A stretch of DNA of 64,000 nt from assembly GCF_021341785.1 (NCBI RefSeq), contig NZ_JAJTTF010000010.1, positions 95,171 through 159,170 of the forward strand, given 5' to 3'. Positions 59,201 to 62,200 of this stretch are shown here, in pieces. How positions within the stretch are numbered: position 1 is the stretch's first letter; every line of letters starts with the position of its first letter. The translations under genes were made by a program, and so were the position numbers. The stretch comes from Microbacterium sp. Au-Mic1 (GTDB taxonomy: Bacteria > Actinomycetota > Actinomycetes > Actinomycetales > Microbacteriaceae). Below the pieces are notes generated by a model that worked only from the letters and a program-made list of their open reading frames with translations, was not told the origin of the DNA and searched no databases.

Positions 59201-62200
59201 CGATCGTCGTCGAGTCCCCCGCTCCGGACTCGGCCTGAGCCTCGAACTCGTGCTCGTCGAGACGGAAGATCTGGTCGGTCGTGGGCGACGACGGCAGGTC
59301 GATGCCGTGGCTGAAGGTGCTGCCCTGCGAGGTCCAGGCGTGGGCGCCGGACCCGAACCGGTAGAGGCCGGCGCTGTGGCCGAGCCCGTCATCGGCGGTG
59401 AGCTGGTAGTAGTCCTTGTCCTTCGGGCCATCGGTGGGCAGCTTCTCGCCCGATTGGTCGCCGGCGTACTGCCATGCCGAGCCGTCCCAGCGGTACAGGC
59501 TGCCCTGCGCGTGGCCGGCGTTCGGCACGGTCAGGACGCAGAAGGCCGGGCTCGAGGCGTGCGCGCAGTCGCTGAGCTTGTCCTGCTCCGGGACGACGCC
59601 GGTGAGCACCGCGCTGCCCCAGCTGCCGCCGGAGGAGTACTGGTAGACGCCCTTGCCGTTCGAGCCATCGTCGGCGGTGAGCCGGAAGTACTGGCCCGCG
59701 TAGGGTCCGGGCAGGTCCTTGCCGCGATCGATGATGTCCCACGACGTGCCGTTCCAGTGCCGCAGCACGTCGTGGTTGTCCGGGTCCGCGATGTCGGTCA
59801 TCCGCGCCTCGGCGTCGAGGCCCGTGGCGACCACGGTCGAGTCGCCGGTGCTGGCACGGTTGGTGACGTCGACGGAGTTCACGCCGACGCCCGCGCCGAC
59901 GCCGACGGCCGCCTTCGCCGTGGTGTCGCCCTTGCCGTGCGCGGACGAGTCGGTGTGGGCCGAGCTCAGGAGCGTCAGCACGCCGCCCGCCGTGATCGTC
60001 AGGAAGTCGGCGACGGTCGCGGTGCTGACGGTGGTGACGATGTTGATCGCGAGGGCCGCGGCCACCGACAGGGACGGGGAGCTCGACCCGCCGCTGTTGT
60101 CCTGGCCGTCGGCGGTGCCGGTCTTCGGAGTCGAGGTCTTGCCCGAGTCCTTGCCTGCGGCGTTGTTGTCCTTCTGCGTCTTGTTCGCATTGCCGAGGTT
60201 GTCGTCGGCCTTGCTGTTCGTGTCCTGGCCGTCGTCCGAGGCGCCGCTCGCGGAGGCCTCCGCCTCGCTCGTGGTCTGCGAGCTGCCGGTCGCGGAGAAC
60301 GAGATCGCGCCGCCGGCGCTCAGGCTGCGGTCGGTGTGCGCGTCGACGGTGTGGTTCACCACGGCGAGGGCCAGCGACAGGCCGATCCCGGCGGTGGAGC
60401 CGACCGTGGTGTCGCCCTTGGCGGTGGTGTCGACAGCGCCCGTGAACGCGGCGGTCACGGAGATCGCTCCGGTCGTCTGCACGACCGGGCCGGCACCGAG
60501 AGCGGCCACAGACGATTCGTTCGCGATCGATACCGCGACGGAGGGGGTGACGGTCACCTTGCCGCCCTTGCCTCCCGCATCGGTCTCGTTCGTCAGCGCA
60601 TCGGCGTTGGTCGAGTTCAGCGTGATGTTGCGCGCTCCGGTGACCGGCGGACCGTTGGCCGCCGAGCTGTTCAGGTCGAAGCCGGTGAAGACGTCGTTGT
60701 TGACGAGGTTGAGGGCGACGGACGCGCCGATGCCGACGGTCGCGCCTCCGGACTGTGCGGCCGCCGCCTTCGTCGTGCTGCTGCTGGAGGATCCGCCCGT
60801 CATCGTCACATCGCCGACGCCGGTGATCACCACTCCCCCGCCACCGACCGGCGATGCGAACACCACTGCGGTGGTCTTCTCGTTGAGCAGGTTCATCGCG
60901 AAGGCGCCCGCGAGACCCAGCGTGCCGTCGGAGCTGGACGCGCCGGCCGTCGCCTCGGCATCGATCGTGTGCGTCCCGTCGGGGACGGTGTTCATCAGCG
61001 CGGTGAGCGTCAGTCCGTGCAGTGCGGTGACCGTGCTGCCGACGCCGATCGACGCCTGGTTGATGATGTTCACGAGGTTGACGGCGACCGCCGCGCCGAT
61101 CGTGAGCGACGACCCGGTGCTCGCCGTGCCGGTCGCGATCGCCTTGGCGTGCGTCGTGTTCGTGGTCGCCAGGGTCACCTGTCCGCCCGAAGCGGTGACG
61201 GACTGGCCGTCCGCGAGCTCTGCCGTCGACGTGGAGTCGACGATGTTGAACGCGATCGCGGCCGCGACGCTGATCGATGTGCCGCCGCTGCCGCCGGCGC
61301 CGTCGCCGGACTTCGCCGCCGGGGTCGTGGAGCGGCTGCCCTTGCCGCCGTTGGCGGTGGAGCGCCCGTTGGCGAAGCCTGCCTGGCTGTCTCCCTTGCC
61401 GTTCACCGTGGTGGTGTCTCCGCTCGGGTCGCTCGCGGACTTCTCGCCCTTCGCGCCGGCGACGCTCGCGGTGGCCTCCGTGTCGGTGTCGCTCGCGTCA
61501 TCGGCCTTGAAGCTGACATCGCCGCCGCCGGAGACGGCATTGCGGGCGAGGGAGGAGTCGGCGCGGTGCTTGGCCAGGGTCATGGCGAAGGACGCGCCGA
61601 TCGCCAGGTCGCCGCCGTCCGTGGCGCCGGTGGCCGTCGTCACGGCCTTCGCGGTCTGGCTCGCGTGCGCGGCGATCGCGCCCGTCGTGTGCAGGTCGGC
61701 GCCGTCGGCGATCCCGGCCGACGTGGACACGTTGTCGACGTTGAGGGCGACCACCGCGGTGAACGTCAGGCTGCCGCCGCCCTTCGCTCCGCTCTTCGCC
61801 GTCGTGCCGCTGTCGCTCGCACCCGTGGCGTTCAGCGTCAGGGCATGCGCACCGGCGAGCGTCGCGCCGCTCACGACACCGGCGTTCGTGGTGTTGTCGA
61901 CGATGTCGATCGAGATCGAGGCTCCTACGCCGATGGACTTTCCGGTGCCGTCCTTCTTCGAGGTCGCGTCCGTGCGATCCTGCACGTTCGAGCCGCCGGT
62001 CAGCGTGAGATCCGCGTTGACGGTCGGGGTGCCGCGCACCTCCGCGAGGGTCTTCAGAACCGCGACGTTGATCGCGAGCGAGCCGGCGACCCCGACCGAG
62101 CCGCTCCCCGCCGCGCCGGACTGGGCGCTCGCGCCGTATTGCGACTGTCCGGGGGCGAGCGCCTCCACCGTGACACCCGAGGCGTTCAGAGTCGCGCCGC

